NCBI GenBank assembly: GCA_017550645.1
Contig: JAFZOI010000016.1
Span: 204,809 to 268,808, forward strand
Source of the DNA: Oscillospiraceae bacterium
Lineage (GTDB): Bacteria; Bacillota; Clostridia; Oscillospirales; Oscillospiraceae
DNA length: 64,000 nt
Direction: 5' to 3'
Made by a program: the position numbers and the translations under genes. The notes under the pieces were generated by a model that was given only the letters and a program-made list of their open reading frames with translations, had not been told where the DNA came from and ran no database searches. Positions 34,079 to 43,278 of this stretch are shown here, piece after piece (within the stretch, counting starts at the first letter, position 1; each line of letters begins with the position of its first letter).

Positions 34079-35992
34079 ATGAAAAACCCCACGATCGCGG
34101 GCTTTTCCCGCATCAACGACTACGTAAAAGACAAGCTTCGCCGCTTCGAGAGCATGGAGCCCGGCTTCGCCTCGCTCTTCGAGCTCATGTTCTCCGAGAG
34201 GGACAACGTGCTCTATGAGGTCAGCGAGGGCTACAGGATAGTCCGCACGACCTACGGCGAGGCGCGCGAGGCCGCGATCGGGAAGTCGGCCGCGCTGTCC
34301 CGCATGCTCGCGGACGTCCCGCGCGGAGCCGTCGTCGGCATATATCTGGAAAACGGGCCGGAGTGGATAGAGACGCTCTGGGCCGTTCTGCGAAGCGGCT
34401 TCCGTCCGCTGCTGATGAACATGCGCCTCGACGACGAGACGCTGCGCGAGGCCCTGCGCGAGGCAGACGCCGCCGCGGTCATATCCGAGAGCCGCGAATT
34501 CGGCGTCCGCGCCATACACGGGCTCCCGCCCGAAGAGGCGGACGGCGGCGAGACAGAATTCGCCGAGGAGCTCCTCGTCATGAGCTCGGGCACGAGCGGC
34601 GGGGTCAAGCTCTGCGCCTACGGCGCGGAGGAATTCCGCCTGCAGATCCGCGACAGTCTCGACATCATCCTCAAATGCAAGGCGATGAAAAAGCTCTGTA
34701 ACGGGCAGATAAAGCATCTCGACTTTCTCCCGTTTTACCATATATTCGGCCTGACGGCGGTCTACGTCTGGTTCGGCTTCTTCGCGCGCACGTTCGTGCA
34801 TCTAAACGACCTCGCGCCGCAGACGATAGTCAACACCATACGCCGCCACGAGGTCACGCACGTCTTCTCCGTCCCGCTCTTCTGGGAGAAGGTCCGCGAG
34901 CAGGCGCTGCGCGTCATCGACGAGCGCGGCAAGCGCGCTAAGTTCGACAGGGCGCTCGCCCTCTCGCTGAAGATAAGCGGAGTGCCGCTGCTCGGCCCGC
35001 TTTTCGCCAAGCTCGCCTTCCGCGAGGTGCGGGATAACCTCTTCGGGGAGAGCATAAGCTTTATGATAACGGGCGGGAGCGCGATCCCCGCGCGCGTTCT
35101 GGAGTTTTTTAACGGCATCGGCTACCGCCTCGCCAACGGCTACGGCATGACCGAGACGGGCATCACCTCCGTCGAGCTCTCGGACAGCGTCCGCGTGCGC
35201 TGCACGGGCTCCGTCGGGAGACCCATGAGCTCGATAACGTACTCGCGCGGGCCCGACGGCGGGCTCCGCGTCTCGGGGACGTCGACGGCCAAATACATAA
35301 TAGAGGGCGGCGCGCGCCGGGAGCGCGAAGCCGTTTTCGATACGCGCGATCTCGCCGAGGAAAAGGGCGGCCGCTGGTATATCCTCGGACGGCGCGACGA
35401 CCTCGTCGTCTCCCCGGGCGGGGAAAACCTCAATCCCGAGATCATCGAGCAGAGATTCGACATAGACGGCCTCGACGGGGTCTGCCTCGTCGCGGACAGG
35501 CGCGGCGGGGAGAGCGTCCCCGTCCTGCTCGCGGGCATAGGCCGCGGCTGCTCGCCCGCTAAGGCGGAAAAGCTCGGCTCGGCCGTGCGCGGGCGCATAG
35601 GCGAGCTGGGGCTCGCCCCGGAGATAAAGAGCGTCGTCCTCGTAGCGGACCGGCTCATCGGCCCGGACGAATTCAAGCTCAACCGCAGAAGGCTCGCCGC
35701 CGCGCTCGAAAGCGGGTCTCTCCCCGTATTCGACCCCTCCGAACAGGTCGAGGCGCCCGACGATCCCCTCTGCGCGGAGATACTCGGGATGTTCGCCGCC
35801 GCGCTCGGAAGGGAGCCCGGCTCCGTCTCGTATACGGCCGATTTCTTCCTCGACCTCGGCGGGTCGAGCCTCGACTACTTCGCCATGATCGCCGCCCTGC
35901 GCGAGCGGTTCGGCATAGACTTCCCCACCGAGGCGGGCAGCAGCCTTGGCAGCGCCGAGGCGCTGTATGAGTACGTAAAGGCCAAGATATGA
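34079..35992 (+). CDS. Acyl-AMP ligase fused to an acyl carrier domain
   Basis: A 637-residue protein. Residues 1 to about 540 form an ANL adenylating domain: MSSGTSGGVKLCAYG is the P-loop, NGYGMTETGITS the A5 motif, LGRRDDLVVSPGGENL the hinge and FKLNRRRL the probable A10 lysine region. Residues about 560-637 are a carrier domain with FLDLGGSSLDYFAM, where Ser in GGSS is the phosphopantetheine site. It should adenylate a carboxylate and load it in cis. It is the first gene of the operon and overlaps the next by 4 bases. Confidence 0.85.
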   Translation: MKNPTIAGFSRINDYVKDKLRRFESMEPGFASLFELMFSERDNVLYEVSEGYRIVRTTYGEAREAAIGKSAALSRMLADVPRGAVVGIYLENGPEWIETLWAVLRSGFRPLLMNMRLDDETLREALREADAAAVISESREFGVRAIHGLPPEEADGGETEFAEELLVMSSGTSGGVKLCAYGAEEFRLQIRDSLDIILKCKAMKKLCNGQIKHLDFLPFYHIFGLTAVYVWFGFFARTFVHLNDLAPQTIVNTIRRHEVTHVFSVPLFWEKVREQALRVIDERGKRAKFDRALALSLKISGVPLLGPLFAKLAFREVRDNLFGESISFMITGGSAIPARVLEFFNGIGYRLANGYGMTETGITSVELSDSVRVRCTGSVGRPMSSITYSRGPDGGLRVSGTSTAKYIIEGGARREREAVFDTRDLAEEKGGRWYILGRRDDLVVSPGGENLNPEIIEQRFDIDGLDGVCLVADRRGGESVPVLLAGIGRGCSPAKAEKLGSAVRGRIGELGLAPEIKSVVLVADRLIGPDEFKLNRRRLAAALESGSLPVFDPSEQVEAPDDPLCAEILGMFAAALGREPGSVSYTADFFLDLGGSSLDYFAMIAALRERFGIDFPTEAGSSLGSAEALYEYVKAKI

Positions 35993-36639
35993 TCCGATTC
36001 TGGAACGCCTTTGTAAAAATATCGGGCTGGCCCGTCCAGCTCTTGTGCTTCCGCACGAAGGTGCATTACGCGGACCGCGCGAAGCAGGGCCGACGCATCA
36101 GGGGGCCGGCGATGATCATATCCAATCACACCGCCGTCTACGACTACGTCGTCTGGCTCTTCGTCTTCTTTTCGAGGACGCTCCGCTTTCAGATGGCCGA
36201 GCTCCTCTTCCGCAAGAAGCCGCTGGGCTCGCTGCTCCGCGGGCTCGGCGGGATATACGTCGACCGCGACGCGCGCAACATGGGCTTCATAGCCGAGTCC
36301 GAGCGCATCCTCGAAAAAGGCGGCGTCGTCGGCATATTCCCGGAGAGCAGGCTCCCCCGCCCCGGCGAGGAGCGTCCGCTCCCCTTCGCGCCGAGCGCGG
36401 CCTACCTCGCTCTCTCTTCGGGAGCGCCGGTCATCCCGGTATACACGGACGGAGCGTATTTCTCCCTGCGCCGCCGCGCGCACGTCATCATAGGCGCGCC
36501 GTTTTACGCCGCGGATATCGCGGGCGGGGACGGCGCGGAAAGGGAGCGCATCTCGCGCGCGGCGGAGGCCATGCGCGGGATAGTCAAGGAGTTGGGTCAT
36601 GAGCTCGAAAGGCAAAAAGCCGCCTCTTCTCGCGGCTGA
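35989..36639 (+). CDS. PlsC-type lysophospholipid acyltransferase
   Basis: A 216-residue acyltransferase with the NHX4D motif (NHTAVYDYV), the substrate motif FPESRLPRPGEERP and the VIPVY strand, as in AGPATs that acylate glycerol-phosphate lipids. The N-terminal segment is membrane-associated. Its position directly after an acyl ligase/ACP suggests use of acyl-ACP or acyl-CoA. The next gene's start lies within this one (41-base overlap). Confidence 0.85.
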   Translation: MIRFWNAFVKISGWPVQLLCFRTKVHYADRAKQGRRIRGPAMIISNHTAVYDYVVWLFVFFSRTLRFQMAELLFRKKPLGSLLRGLGGIYVDRDARNMGFIAESERILEKGGVVGIFPESRLPRPGEERPLPFAPSAAYLALSSGAPVIPVYTDGAYFSLRRRAHVIIGAPFYAADIAGGDGAERERISRAAEAMRGIVKELGHELERQKAASSRG

Positions 36640-37252
36640 ATATTTCTTCTACGACTTCACAAAGCTGACGGCGGCCCTGCCCGGGCTCCTCTGGTTCCGC
36701 CCGAAGGTGCTCTACGCCTCCGAGGCGGCGAAAAAGAAGATAAAGGGCGGCGCGCTGCTCATATCCAACCATACGGCGGTCTTCGACCCTATCTATCTCC
36801 AGATCGCCGTCTGGTACAGGCGGCACCGCTTCGTCTGCCTGAAGGAGTTCTTCGAGAGCAGGGGCGGCTGGTTTTTCAAGGCGTTCCTCTGCATCCCGAT
36901 AGACAGGGAGAATTTCAACATCTCCTCGTTTCGCGAGATAACTGAGCACCTGAGGCGCGGCGAGCTCGTCAGCATGTTCCCGGAGGGGCACATAAACGAG
37001 GAGACGGAGGGCGTCGCCGCCTTCAAATCGGGCATGGTGCTCATGGCGATGAGAAGCGGCGTGCCGATAGTCCCCGTCTACGTGCGCAGGTGGGAGGGCT
37101 TCCCGCGAAGGCTGACGATGGCCGTCGGCGAGGCGATTGACATAGCCGCGCTCTGCGGCGGGCGGCCGACGATGTCGCGCATTGACGAGATATCCGCGCT
37201 GCTGCACGAAAAGGAAGACGAGCTCCGCGAGCTCGCCGAAAAACGCAGATAA
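36599..37252 (+). CDS. Second PlsC-type acyltransferase
   Basis: A 217-residue protein with NHTAVFDPI (NHX4D), FPEGHINEETEGVAAF (EGT-like block III) and IVPVYV. It is a tandem paralogue of the preceding gene but has a different acceptor loop, so two acyl transfer steps or acceptors are possible. AAGGAG precedes the ATG at 36599 inside the previous gene. Confidence 0.85.
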   Translation: MSSKGKKPPLLAAEYFFYDFTKLTAALPGLLWFRPKVLYASEAAKKKIKGGALLISNHTAVFDPIYLQIAVWYRRHRFVCLKEFFESRGGWFFKAFLCIPIDRENFNISSFREITEHLRRGELVSMFPEGHINEETEGVAAFKSGMVLMAMRSGVPIVPVYVRRWEGFPRRLTMAVGEAIDIAALCGGRPTMSRIDEISALLHEKEDELRELAEKRR

Positions 37253-37283
37253 CTCAATTTACTTACTTCCGGAGGAAAACAGC

Positions 37284-38786
37284 ATGAAGACACAGTCTGC
37301 CGAGGTTTTCAGAAAGTACACGACGCCCGAGACTTTCGCGCGCATAAGGGAATTCGATTCCGTCGCCGCGATGTGGGCCGAGTGCGTAAAGCAGTACGCG
37401 GACGACGTCGCCATAGTCGACGAAGGAAAGGAATACACCTTCGCCGAGCTCGAGCGCGACGCCGCTCTGCTGCGCACGGCGATAGCCGCGGCCTCCGACG
37501 CGCCCCGCGTCGCGCTGCTGGCCGCAAACTCCTATGATTTCGTAAAGGCGTTTCTCGCCATAGCGACGCTCGGCCGCTGCGCGGTCATTCTCCCGCCGCA
37601 GCTCGACGCGCCGACCGTCTTCGGCTGCTGCATGAAATACGGCGCGGGCCTGCTTCTTTACCAGCCCGCTCTGGCTGAGCGCACAGCCGTCGCAGAGAGC
37701 AAGGTCGCGCTCCTTCCCGCCGACGCCGCGGGCGAGACGCCGACTCCCGCCGCCGAAGTCCCCGCTGAGGCCGCCTGCTGCGTCATGTTCACCGGCGGCA
37801 CGACCGGCCGCAGCAAGGGCGCGCTCCTGTCAAACGGGGCCGTCATGCAGGGCGTGGTCAACGGCTGCTACGGCTATGAGGACGTCTTCTCCCAGCGCTA
37901 CATGCTCGTTCTCCCGCTGACGCACGTCTTCGGGCTGATCAGGAACCTGCTGACCTCGCTCTATACGGGAAGCGCGCTGTTTATATGCCGCAATACCAAG
38001 GACATGTTCCGCGACATCGCGGCCTTCAGACCGACGATATTCGTCCTCGTCCCGGCGCTGGCCGAGATGGCGCTGACGCTCTCGCGCAAGTTCGGGCGCA
38101 ACATGCTCGGGGAAGACATGAAGTATATAATCGCCGGCGCGGCCCCCGTCTCGCCCTATCTCGTCGCCGAGTACAAGAAGCTCGGCATCGACCTCTTCCC
38201 CGGCTACGGGCTGACCGAATCGGCCAACCTCGTCTCCGGCAATCCGGAGAGCCTGACTAAGCCCGACTCCGTCGGCATCCCCTACCCCAATCAGGAGTTC
38301 AGGATCGAAAACGGCGAGCTCTGGCTCAAGGGCAAGAACATGATGGACGGCTACATCGGAGAGGACGAGGCCGACGTATACGAAGACGGCTGGTTCAAGA
38401 CGGGCGATCTCGTGCGCCTCGACGACGAGGGCTTCCTCTACATCACCGGCCGCATCAAGGAGATCATCGTCCTGCCGAGCGGCGAGAACGTCTCCCCGGC
38501 GGAGGTCGAGGCGAAGTTCAACGAGCTGCCGTTCATCCAGGACAGCCAGGTATTCGAGGACGTAAACGAGCAGGGCGCGCATTTCCTCGCGCTGGAGGTC
38601 GTGCCTCGCGCGACCGAGCTCGCGGGCGTCGAAAAGGACAAGGTCGGCGCTTTCATCATGGCCGAGCTTGAAAAGGTCAATTCCGCTCTCCCGTCCTTCG
38701 AGCGCGTCAACCGGATAGTCATCCGCGACAGCGACTTCGAGAGGACGCCGAGCATGAAAATAGTGAGATACAAAAAATGCAACTGA
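37284..38786 (+). CDS. AMP-dependent acyl-acid synthetase
   Basis: A 500-residue ANL enzyme without fused carrier domain. MFTGGTTGRSKGALLS is the P-loop, GYGLTESANLVS the A5 motif, TGRIKEIIVLPSGENVS the hinge and TPSMKIVRYK the C-terminal catalytic lysine. Residues run close to acyl-CoA/acyl-ACP synthetases. GGAGG 9 bases before the ATG at 37284 fixes the start; the frame extends further upstream. It overlaps the following ACP gene by 10 bases, suggesting it loads that ACP. Confidence 0.88.
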   Translation: MKTQSAEVFRKYTTPETFARIREFDSVAAMWAECVKQYADDVAIVDEGKEYTFAELERDAALLRTAIAAASDAPRVALLAANSYDFVKAFLAIATLGRCAVILPPQLDAPTVFGCCMKYGAGLLLYQPALAERTAVAESKVALLPADAAGETPTPAAEVPAEAACCVMFTGGTTGRSKGALLSNGAVMQGVVNGCYGYEDVFSQRYMLVLPLTHVFGLIRNLLTSLYTGSALFICRNTKDMFRDIAAFRPTIFVLVPALAEMALTLSRKFGRNMLGEDMKYIIAGAAPVSPYLVAEYKKLGIDLFPGYGLTESANLVSGNPESLTKPDSVGIPYPNQEFRIENGELWLKGKNMMDGYIGEDEADVYEDGWFKTGDLVRLDDEGFLYITGRIKEIIVLPSGENVSPAEVEAKFNELPFIQDSQVFEDVNEQGAHFLALEVVPRATELAGVEKDKVGAFIMAELEKVNSALPSFERVNRIVIRDSDFERTPSMKIVRYKKCN

Positions 38787-39034
38787 CAAGAGAAGACATC
38801 ATCGAAGAGCTCAAGAGCATACTGCTCGCCGCCGACGACAAGAACGCGGACCTCGTCGAGACCTGCACGGAGGACTCCGTCCTCTCGACGGACCTCGGCC
38901 TTTCCTCCGTCGCGATGCTCTACATGGTCATCGCCATAGAGGAGACGTTCGACGTGCGTTTCGACGACGTCGGCATGGACGATTTCAAGACCCTCGGCGA
39001 CGTCGTGACCTTCATCGAGGAACACGCCGCATGA
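38777..39034 (+). CDS. Acyl carrier protein
   Basis: An 85-residue four-helix carrier with DLGLSSVAMLYMV, where the second Ser is the 4'-phosphopantetheine attachment site. The acidic helices (VIAIEETFDVRFDD) match the partner-binding face. It is flanked by an acyl ligase and a phosphopantetheinyl transferase fusion, so the operon provides both its activation and loading. Confidence 0.92.
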   Translation: MQLTREDIIEELKSILLAADDKNADLVETCTEDSVLSTDLGLSSVAMLYMVIAIEETFDVRFDDVGMDDFKTLGDVVTFIEEHAA

Positions 39035-40053
39035 AGTGGCTGCCCGGCGAGTGCCGCCCGGGCGACATGATCCGCGTCCGGCTCGGCTCTATATACCACT
39101 ACGGCATATTCGTCACCGAGGACGAGGTCGTCCAGTTCGGCCCGCCGCCCGTCGGCGAGCGCGCGCCGGACGAGAAGATAGCCGTCTGCACGACGGACAT
39201 AGAGGGCTTCTGCCTCGGCAATATTGTCGAGGTCGCCGTCTTCGAGCGCAGGGAGCGCCGCTTCTCCCCGGAGGAGACGGTCGCGCGAGCCCGCGCGAGG
39301 CTCGGCGAGGGCGGATACAACCTCATCCACAATAACTGCGAGCACTTCGCCTACGAATGCGCGCTCGGGGTCTCCCGCAGCACGCAGGAGGAGGACGCGC
39401 GCAGGCGCTGGAATTCCCGCCCCATCCTCGATATTTACCTCGCGGCTATCCCCGAGAACGTCGAGGGGACGGTATCGAGCCCCGCCCGCGCGGCGGAGCT
39501 TGAAAAGACCCGCGATCCCTCGCTTCGCGCCCAGCGGCTGCTGGTCTGGCAGGTCCTCGAATACGCGATAAGGCGCTCTCTCGGCGTCGAGCCGGAGGAC
39601 GCGAAGCTAAAGCGCGACAAGTTCGGCAAATGGAGCGGAAAGGGCGTATACGTCTCCCTCTCCCATACGCCGCGGGCCGTCGCCGCCGCCGTCTCGAACG
39701 GGCCGGTCGGGGTGGATATCGAATCCCCGCGCGAATGCCGCCGGCTCGAGGCCGTGACGGCGCGCATACTGACCCCCGCCGAGGCCGAGGGCTTCCCCTC
39801 CGGCGACGCGGAGGCCTTCCTCGAGATGTGGACGCGCAAGGAATGCGTCTATAAATGCCGCGGCGGAAAATACTTCGCCCCCGGCAAGATCGAGACCTCC
39901 GAGCACGAGATAAAGACCCTGCGCCTCGCCTCCCCTTCCGAGCTCATACTCAGCTTCTGCGGCGACAAGCTCGCCGCGGCGAGGCTCTTTGAATACGACG
40001 GGCGCCTCGCGCGCCTCATCCCGCCCTCCGCTCAGAAGGAAGTCGAACGATGA
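39031..40053 (+). CDS. LRAT-like acyltransferase domain fused to a 4'-phosphopantetheinyl transferase
   Basis: A 340-residue two-domain protein. Residues 1 to about 150 are an LRAT/NlpC-like domain with His23 in YHYGIFV and Cys103 in NNCEHFAYECALG, the thiol pair used by lecithin:retinol-type acyltransferases and PLAAT phospholipases. Residues about 160-340 are a Sfp-type PPTase: GPVGVDIE (Asp229, Glu231) and WTRKECVYK (Trp267, Lys270, Glu271, Lys275). The two catalytic sets are intact. It should activate the ACP(s) and may also transfer or remove acyl chains. I know of no common precedent for this fusion. Confidence 0.85.
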   Translation: MKWLPGECRPGDMIRVRLGSIYHYGIFVTEDEVVQFGPPPVGERAPDEKIAVCTTDIEGFCLGNIVEVAVFERRERRFSPEETVARARARLGEGGYNLIHNNCEHFAYECALGVSRSTQEEDARRRWNSRPILDIYLAAIPENVEGTVSSPARAAELEKTRDPSLRAQRLLVWQVLEYAIRRSLGVEPEDAKLKRDKFGKWSGKGVYVSLSHTPRAVAAAVSNGPVGVDIESPRECRRLEAVTARILTPAEAEGFPSGDAEAFLEMWTRKECVYKCRGGKYFAPGKIETSEHEIKTLRLASPSELILSFCGDKLAAARLFEYDGRLARLIPPSAQKEVER

Positions 40054-41000
40054 TATTCGTGTGGATAGCCGCCGCACTCGCGGCGCTCTACCTCATCTTC
40101 ATAGTCGGCCCCGCGATCGTGGCCTTTTTCAAGGTCTTCGAGCGCAAGGACTGCCCTCCGCTGGACGAGATCGACCTCGCATCGACGTCGTACGCGCCCT
40201 GCGCGGAGCTCCTTCTGGAGCGCTATGCCCGCATGAAGGCGGAGCCCTCGGAGGACGTCGTCCTGACCGCGCTCGACGGGACGGAGCTCCACGCGATGCT
40301 CTATGCCCGCGGAAACGGGCGCCTCGCCGTCCTCGCGCACGGATACAGATCCGCCCCGCTCAATTCCTTCTGCACGCAGGCATCCGACCTCCTCGACGGC
40401 GGCTTCGACGTCCTGCTCATATGGCAGCGCGCCCACGGCCCGAGCGGCGGCGTGCGCTCCAGCCTCGGTATTTGGGAGAGCCGCGATCTGCTCTCCTGGC
40501 TCGATTGGGCGGACGAGAGATACGGCGAAGTCCTCGTATGCGGGGTATCTATGGGTAGCGCGGCCGCGGCCTACGCGAGCACGGAGTTCCCCGCCTCTGT
40601 CGGGGCGATGGTCCTCGACAGCGGCTTCATCTCGCCGCGGGCCCAGCTCATGTCCGACTGCGCCAAGCGGCATATTCCCGGGCGGCTCGTCGTCCCCATA
40701 ATAGAGCTGATAGCCCGGATTTTCCTCGGCATAAGGCTCGACGAGCCGACGACGCGCTATCTCGCCCGGACGAAGACGCCCGCGCTTTTCATTCACGGCG
40801 AGGCCGACCTCAGCGTCCCCTTCGAGTCGGGGAAGATCGCTTACGCCGTCTGCGCCTCGGAAAAGGACGCATATTTCCTCCCCGGCGCGGGGCACATCCT
40901 CTGCTATCCCGCCGGAGGCGAGGAAGCTAAGGCGAGGCTTTTTGGTTTCATCGACAAATACTTTCAGATAAACAACCTCAAAGGAGAAAGCCATGAATAA
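40050..41000 (+). CDS. Membrane-anchored alpha/beta hydrolase
   Basis: A 316-residue protein with one N-terminal TM helix (VWIAAALAALYLIFIVG), then LAVLAHGYRSAP, the nucleophile elbow GVSMGS, a late Asp in FIHGEADLSVP and a His in GAGHILCY. It may be a thioesterase, lipase or deacylase acting at the inner leaflet. It overlaps the previous gene by 4 bases. Confidence 0.82.
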   Translation: MIFVWIAAALAALYLIFIVGPAIVAFFKVFERKDCPPLDEIDLASTSYAPCAELLLERYARMKAEPSEDVVLTALDGTELHAMLYARGNGRLAVLAHGYRSAPLNSFCTQASDLLDGGFDVLLIWQRAHGPSGGVRSSLGIWESRDLLSWLDWADERYGEVLVCGVSMGSAAAAYASTEFPASVGAMVLDSGFISPRAQLMSDCAKRHIPGRLVVPIIELIARIFLGIRLDEPTTRYLARTKTPALFIHGEADLSVPFESGKIAYAVCASEKDAYFLPGAGHILCYPAGGEEAKARLFGFIDKYFQINNLKGESHE

Positions 41001-41931
41001 GTTTGCAATAGTCGCGGACTGCACGTGCGATCTGAGCGAGGAGCTCGAGGCCCGCCTCGGGGTGGACGTCCTCCCCGGGCACGTAGTCCTGCCCGGCAAA
41101 ACGGAGATACCCTCCCCCCGCAGATGGGAGCGCTGGACGCGCGAGGAATTTTACGCCGACCTGAAGAAGGACCCATCCTCCTACGCGACCTCCCCTCCGA
41201 ACGTCGCGGCGTTCGAGGCCGCTCTGGAAAAATACGTCTCCGAAGGGACGGGCGTTCTCGCGATGACCATCTCGAGCGGCATCAGCGGGACCTTCAGCTT
41301 TCTTACTCAGGCCAAAAAGAACGTCCTCGAGCGGCATCCCGACGCCGAGATAGAGTGCCTCGACTCGCTGCGCTTCGGCCCCGGCTTCGGCCTCATGGTC
41401 ATGCACGCGAGCGAACTCCGCGCCGAGGGAAAGACCCTCGCCGAGGTCGCCGCCTATTTCGCCGAGAAGCGCAACTGCTACCATCAGGCCGGCTGGCTCG
41501 ACGATCTCTCCTTCGTCGCCAAGCAGGGCCGCCTGTCGCATTCGAAGGCCTTTTTCGGCCAGCTCGCGGGAGTCAAGCCCATAGGCGAATTCGACTATAA
41601 CGGCATGACGACCGTCCTCGGCAAGGCCAAGGGCGCCAAGCAGGCCTTCTCGGTCCTGCTCGACTATATCGAGGCGACCATAGTCGAGCCGGAAAAGCAG
41701 ACGATAGTCATAGCCCAGACGAACCGCCCCGCCGCCGCGGAGCAGTATAAGAAGATGATCGAGGAGCGCTTTCATCCCCGCGAAGTGCTCATAAACGACG
41801 TCTTCCCCGCCTGCGGGATCAACATAGGCCCCGGCCTCATGGCGGCCTACTACGTCGGAAAGCCGATCTCCGCCGACCTCTCGGAGGAGCGCGCGATAAT
41901 CGAGAAAGCTATCGGACAAGGGGACAAATAA
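40993..41931 (+). CDS. DegV family fatty-acid-binding protein (FakB-like)
   Basis: A 312-residue two-domain DegV protein: IVADCTCDLSEEL at the N-terminus, TISSGISGTF and WLDDLSFVAKQGRLSHSKAF in the middle. FakB proteins present fatty acids to FakA for phosphorylation to acyl-phosphate. Its operon neighbour two genes downstream is FakA. It overlaps the upstream gene by 8 bases and has its own AAGGAG. Confidence 0.88.
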   Translation: MNKFAIVADCTCDLSEELEARLGVDVLPGHVVLPGKTEIPSPRRWERWTREEFYADLKKDPSSYATSPPNVAAFEAALEKYVSEGTGVLAMTISSGISGTFSFLTQAKKNVLERHPDAEIECLDSLRFGPGFGLMVMHASELRAEGKTLAEVAAYFAEKRNCYHQAGWLDDLSFVAKQGRLSHSKAFFGQLAGVKPIGEFDYNGMTTVLGKAKGAKQAFSVLLDYIEATIVEPEKQTIVIAQTNRPAAAEQYKKMIEERFHPREVLINDVFPACGINIGPGLMAAYYVGKPISADLSEERAIIEKAIGQGDK

Positions 41932-41934
41932 GAA

Positions 41935-43278
41935 ATGAAAAAGTTAACGAAGAGATGGCAGCTGTTCCTCTACGCCGCCGCGGGCATGGGAATAAACATG
42001 CTCAACCTGATGGTCGGATCCTACCTTTGCAGCGCGCTGCTCGTCGGCGGCTTCGGCAAGGAGGTCGTTCCCTATCAGACGTTCGCCCAGCGCGACCTCA
42101 TAATCCCCGCGGTCTGGGCCGTCTTCGCGCTCGCCGCGAAGATAATAGACGGCATCATCGATATCCCGATGGCGTCGCTGACGGATAACCTGCGCTCGCG
42201 CTTCGGGCGCCGCCGCCCGGCGATACTCATCGGCCTCATCCTCGTCGTCGCGGCGTATCTGCTGTTTCTCGTCATCCCGACGAGGGGCGCGACGCTCGGC
42301 AACACGATATACTACGGCATAGTCCTCTGCGTCTTCTATTCGTTCTATACGCTCACGATGGTCACCTATTACGCGACCTTCACCGAGATAGTCGAGACCG
42401 AGGAAAAGCGCAGGACGATATCCAACGTCAAGTCCGTCTTCGACATCATCTACTTCATCCTCGGCTACGTCGTCGTCAGGATGCTGCTCAACGGCCTGAA
42501 TATCCGCGTCGTCGCGCTCATAGTCCTGCCGCTCGCGCTGACGATGATCATCCCGCTCTTCATGATAAAGGAGCCCTCCTCGAAGAACATCGAGAAGACG
42601 AAGACAGTCGGGCTCTTCAAGTCCCTCGCCTGCACGTTCAAAAACCGCACCTTCATCATCTGGATGATCGTCTACGCCTTCATGACCTTCGGCGTCCAGC
42701 TCTTCCTGGGCGGCATCAACGAATACTTCTCCTTCGTCGGGATGAACATGATATTCGTCATGGTCGCGGCGTTCGCGCCGGTGCCGTTTACGCTCATCCT
42801 CTATAACAGACTCACGCGAAAGCACGGCTTCGGCTTTGCGTTCCGGTATACGTTGATAATCTATTCCGCCGGCATGCTGTGCATGTTCTTCGTCGGGCTC
42901 ATGGGCGGAGGCGCCGCCAAGACCATCCTCTCCATAGTCACGGGCCTGCTGAGCTCCTTCGCGATAGGCGCCATCTTCTCCGTGGCATACTCCATCCCCT
43001 CCCAGCTCGCGGCCGAGGAGGAGGAGAATACGGGCGTGGCCAACTCCGCGATGTATTTCGCCGTGCAGGGCCTCTTCGCGGGCGTCGCCTCCGGCATCGC
43101 GACGGGCGTCGTGCTGACGGCGCTCAAGGGCTCCGAGACGCAAAATTCCGGCGCGATGAAATACATGACGCTCATCTCCGCCATCGGGACGCTCGTCGCC
43201 CTGATACTGACCTTCGCGCTGCCGAGGTCCCTCGTCGAGCTCGGCAGTCAGAATAAAGAAAAGGCAAAAAAAGATTAA
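41935..43278 (+). CDS. GPH/MelB-type transporter
   Basis: A 447-residue 12-helix permease of the glycoside-pentoside-hexuronide:cation symporter/MFS group, with the signature NLRSRFGRRRPAILIGL between helices 2 and 3. The family usually imports sugars, but members also move lipids (MFSD2A-type lysolipid carriers). In this operon a lipid or lipid precursor is a plausible cargo, but not shown by sequence. Confidence 0.82.
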   Translation: MKKLTKRWQLFLYAAAGMGINMLNLMVGSYLCSALLVGGFGKEVVPYQTFAQRDLIIPAVWAVFALAAKIIDGIIDIPMASLTDNLRSRFGRRRPAILIGLILVVAAYLLFLVIPTRGATLGNTIYYGIVLCVFYSFYTLTMVTYYATFTEIVETEEKRRTISNVKSVFDIIYFILGYVVVRMLLNGLNIRVVALIVLPLALTMIIPLFMIKEPSSKNIEKTKTVGLFKSLACTFKNRTFIIWMIVYAFMTFGVQLFLGGINEYFSFVGMNMIFVMVAAFAPVPFTLILYNRLTRKHGFGFAFRYTLIIYSAGMLCMFFVGLMGGGAAKTILSIVTGLLSSFAIGAIFSVAYSIPSQLAAEEEENTGVANSAMYFAVQGLFAGVASGIATGVVLTALKGSETQNSGAMKYMTLISAIGTLVALILTFALPRSLVELGSQNKEKAKKD

